From: Rhodoferax sp.
GTDB taxonomy: Bacteria > Pseudomonadota > Gammaproteobacteria > Burkholderiales > Burkholderiaceae_C
Direction of reading: 5' to 3'
Length of the DNA stretch: 8,051 bases
Assembly: GCA_029946045.1 (NCBI GenBank)
Contig: JAQSDS010000032.1
Coordinates: 1-8,051 of the forward strand
Position 1 is the stretch's first letter. Every line of letters begins with the position of its first letter. The notes beneath the pieces are model-generated. The model searched no databases, was not told where the DNA came from, and saw nothing but the letters and a program-made list of their open reading frames with translations. This document shows positions 6,586 to 8,051 of the stretch, piece after piece. The position numbers and the translations under genes are program-made.

Positions 6586-8051
6586 CTATTTAAGCTGTGG
6601 CGCCGCACTGGCAACTGGCGCAGTGCTTGCCGTAAAACCACCGCCCAGCGCACGCGCCAGGGCCACCTGGTTTTGCAACGCGCGGGTGCTCAGATCGACC
6701 GTCTGACGGCGCTGCGCCAGCACTGCGGTCTCGGCGCTGAGCACTTGCAGGGCGTTGAAAAGACCGCTGCGGTAGCGCTGCTGCGCAGCAGCGTAGGTAT
6801 CTTGCGCGGCCTGGGTGGCTTGTGCCTGCTCGGCCTGTTGCCGCGCAATCGCCTGGCGCGAGGCCAGTTGGTCGGCAACGTCGTGGATGGCGTTGATCAC
6901 CGTGGCGTTGTAGCTTTCCACCGCCGCGTCGCGCTCGGCAGTTTTTCCACCCAGGTTGGCGCGCAAGCGACCACTGTCAAACAGCGGCAGGCTGATGGCG
7001 GGGCCCACGCCCCACTGCTGGCTGCCAGACTGCAGCAACTGACCCAGCCCGATGCTGGAAAAACCGGCGAACGCAGTCAGGTTGATGTTGGGGTAAAACT
7101 GGGCGCGTGCAGCGTCGACCCCTTGATCCGCCGCTTGCGCACGCCAGCGGGCCGCCGCCACATCGGCGCGCTGGCCCAGCAGGTTGACTTGAATGCTTGT
7201 CGCCAATGGGATGGCATGAATCGCTTCTTGACTTTTAAAGACAAGGCCTAGAGGCTGATTTGGGGCGCCAACCAAGGCTGCCAGTGCGTTGTGTGTCAAG
7301 GCGATTTGTTCGTCCAGCCATTCAATTTGCAGTCGTGCCTCGGGCAGCGCGCCCTGGGCCTGGCGCAGCGCCAGCGGGGTGTCCAGCCCGGCACCAAAGC
7401 GGTCTTGCACCAAGGTGAGGGTTTCCTCGCGTTGCGCCAAAACGCGGCTGGCAAGCGTGCGTTGCTCGTTCAGACCCACCCAGCCGAGGTAGGTTTGCGC
7501 TACCTGACTGGTCAGCAACACACAGGCCGCTTGGGCATCGGCTTGGGCGGCGCGCTCCTGGCCCAGCGCGGCTTGCAAGGCGGCGCGGTTTTTGCCGAAA
7601 AAGTCCAGTTCCCAGCTACCTGCCAGTTGGGCCGTGCCGCTGTTTTCCACAGCACCGGCCAGGGGTGGCGGAATGGCGCCGTTGGCGGTGTAGCGCTGCC
7701 AGGTCGCGTTGAGTTGCGCGCTGAGTTGCGGCCCGTTGGCTGATTGGGTGAGTTGTGCTGCGGCTTGCGCGGCGGTGATTCTGGCCTGGGCCAGTTTGAG
7801 GCTGGGGTTGGCCTGCAGCGCCAGCGCCTGCAACTGGTTCAGTGTGTCGTCACCCAAGGCGCGCCACCACTGGGTGTCCAGCGGCGCGACGGTGTTCGCG
7901 GCGGATTGAACCAGCCCGAACGAGGAAGCATCGCGCAACTGCGCTTGGGGCGTGATGCCGGAAAAGTCGGCGCAGCCCGCCAGTGCGCCCAGTGTCAGGG
8001 CGGTTACCAGTGCACTGATACCCGCACGATGCTTGGCAAAACCGGCCCGTG
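6586..8051 (-). CDS. Outer-membrane factor lipoprotein of the efflux pump (NodT/OprM family), 5' end beyond window
   Basis: This TolC-like outer-membrane channel is the first gene of the efflux operon as seen here. The frame is open to the window edge, giving at least 487 visible residues and a stop TAG at 6586-6588. Numbering from the first visible codon (8049), residues 10-25 are a hydrophobic signal peptide ending LGALAG, followed by C26 (codon 7974-7972). This is a lipobox for lipid attachment. Family blocks include DTQWWRALGDDTLNQL (58-73), SWELDFFGKNR (145-155), LLGQRADVAAARW (290-302) and GPAISLPLFDSGRLRAN (349-365), the typical OMF strand region. Long Ala/Gln-rich helices form the periplasmic tunnel. 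The TTG at 7938 lies after the lipobox and is not the start; the real start lies just outside the window. The symbol is left blank because several OMF names would be equally possible. Confidence 0.93.
   Translation of the reverse strand, partial: RAGFAKHRAGISALVTALTLGALAGCADFSGITPQAQLRDASSFGLVQSAANTVAPLDTQWWRALGDDTLNQLQALALQANPSLKLAQARITAAQAAAQLTQSANGPQLSAQLNATWQRYTANGAIPPPLAGAVENSGTAQLAGSWELDFFGKNRAALQAALGQERAAQADAQAACVLLTSQVAQTYLGWVGLNEQRTLASRVLAQREETLTLVQDRFGAGLDTPLALRQAQGALPEARLQIEWLDEQIALTHNALAALVGAPNQPLGLVFKSQEAIHAIPLATSIQVNLLGQRADVAAARWRAQAADQGVDAARAQFYPNINLTAFAGFSSIGLGQLLQSGSQQWGVGPAISLPLFDSGRLRANLGGKTAERDAAVESYNATVINAIHDVADQLASRQAIARQQAEQAQATQAAQDTYAAAQQRYRSGLFNALQVLSAETAVLAQRRQTVDLSTRALQNQVALARALGGGFTASTAPVASAAPQLK

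Overview
The window reads as ordinary chromosome of a GC-rich betaproteobacterium. The protein styles fit Burkholderiales, most likely Comamonadaceae (a Rhodoferax- or Polaromonas-like organism). This placement is inferred from the look of the proteins and GC-rich codon use; no search was run. There are eight protein-coding genes, two of them cut by the window edges. They are packed tightly: the longest gene-free stretch is about 170 bases, so there is no large empty region to explain.

Left part (1-881). The last 46 codons of a PLP-dependent cysteine-synthase-type gene run rightward and stop 4 bases before the end of a leftward two-gene type II toxin-antitoxin operon. That operon has a ribbon-helix-helix antitoxin first and a RelE/ParE toxin second, with ATGA stop-start overlap. 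Its promoter region (736-881) is visibly AT-richer than the genes. A short operator-like double repeat sits exactly between candidate -35 and -10 boxes.

Middle (882-3468). A rightward gene for a COG2509-type FAD-dependent dehydrogenase meets a leftward htpX (membrane zinc metalloprotease, protein quality control) tail to tail. Their coding ends overlap by 29 bases.

Right part (3636-8051). Three leftward genes, read in the order outer-membrane factor, EmrA-type adaptor, EmrB-type DHA2 transporter, form one tripartite multidrug efflux operon. The three products should assemble into one pump spanning both membranes: EmrB in the inner membrane, EmrA in the periplasm, and the NodT/OprM-like lipoprotein in the outer membrane. 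The operon's promoter and the start codon of its first gene lie beyond position 8051. The outer-membrane gene reads in frame to the window edge with a clear lipobox, so a TTG codon at 7938 is not its start.

I found no RNA genes, insertion sequences, CRISPR arrays, prophage genes or clearly undescribed system. The points most worth a second look are the toxin-antitoxin operator, the 29-base convergent overlap, and a possible weak attenuator inside the efflux operon.
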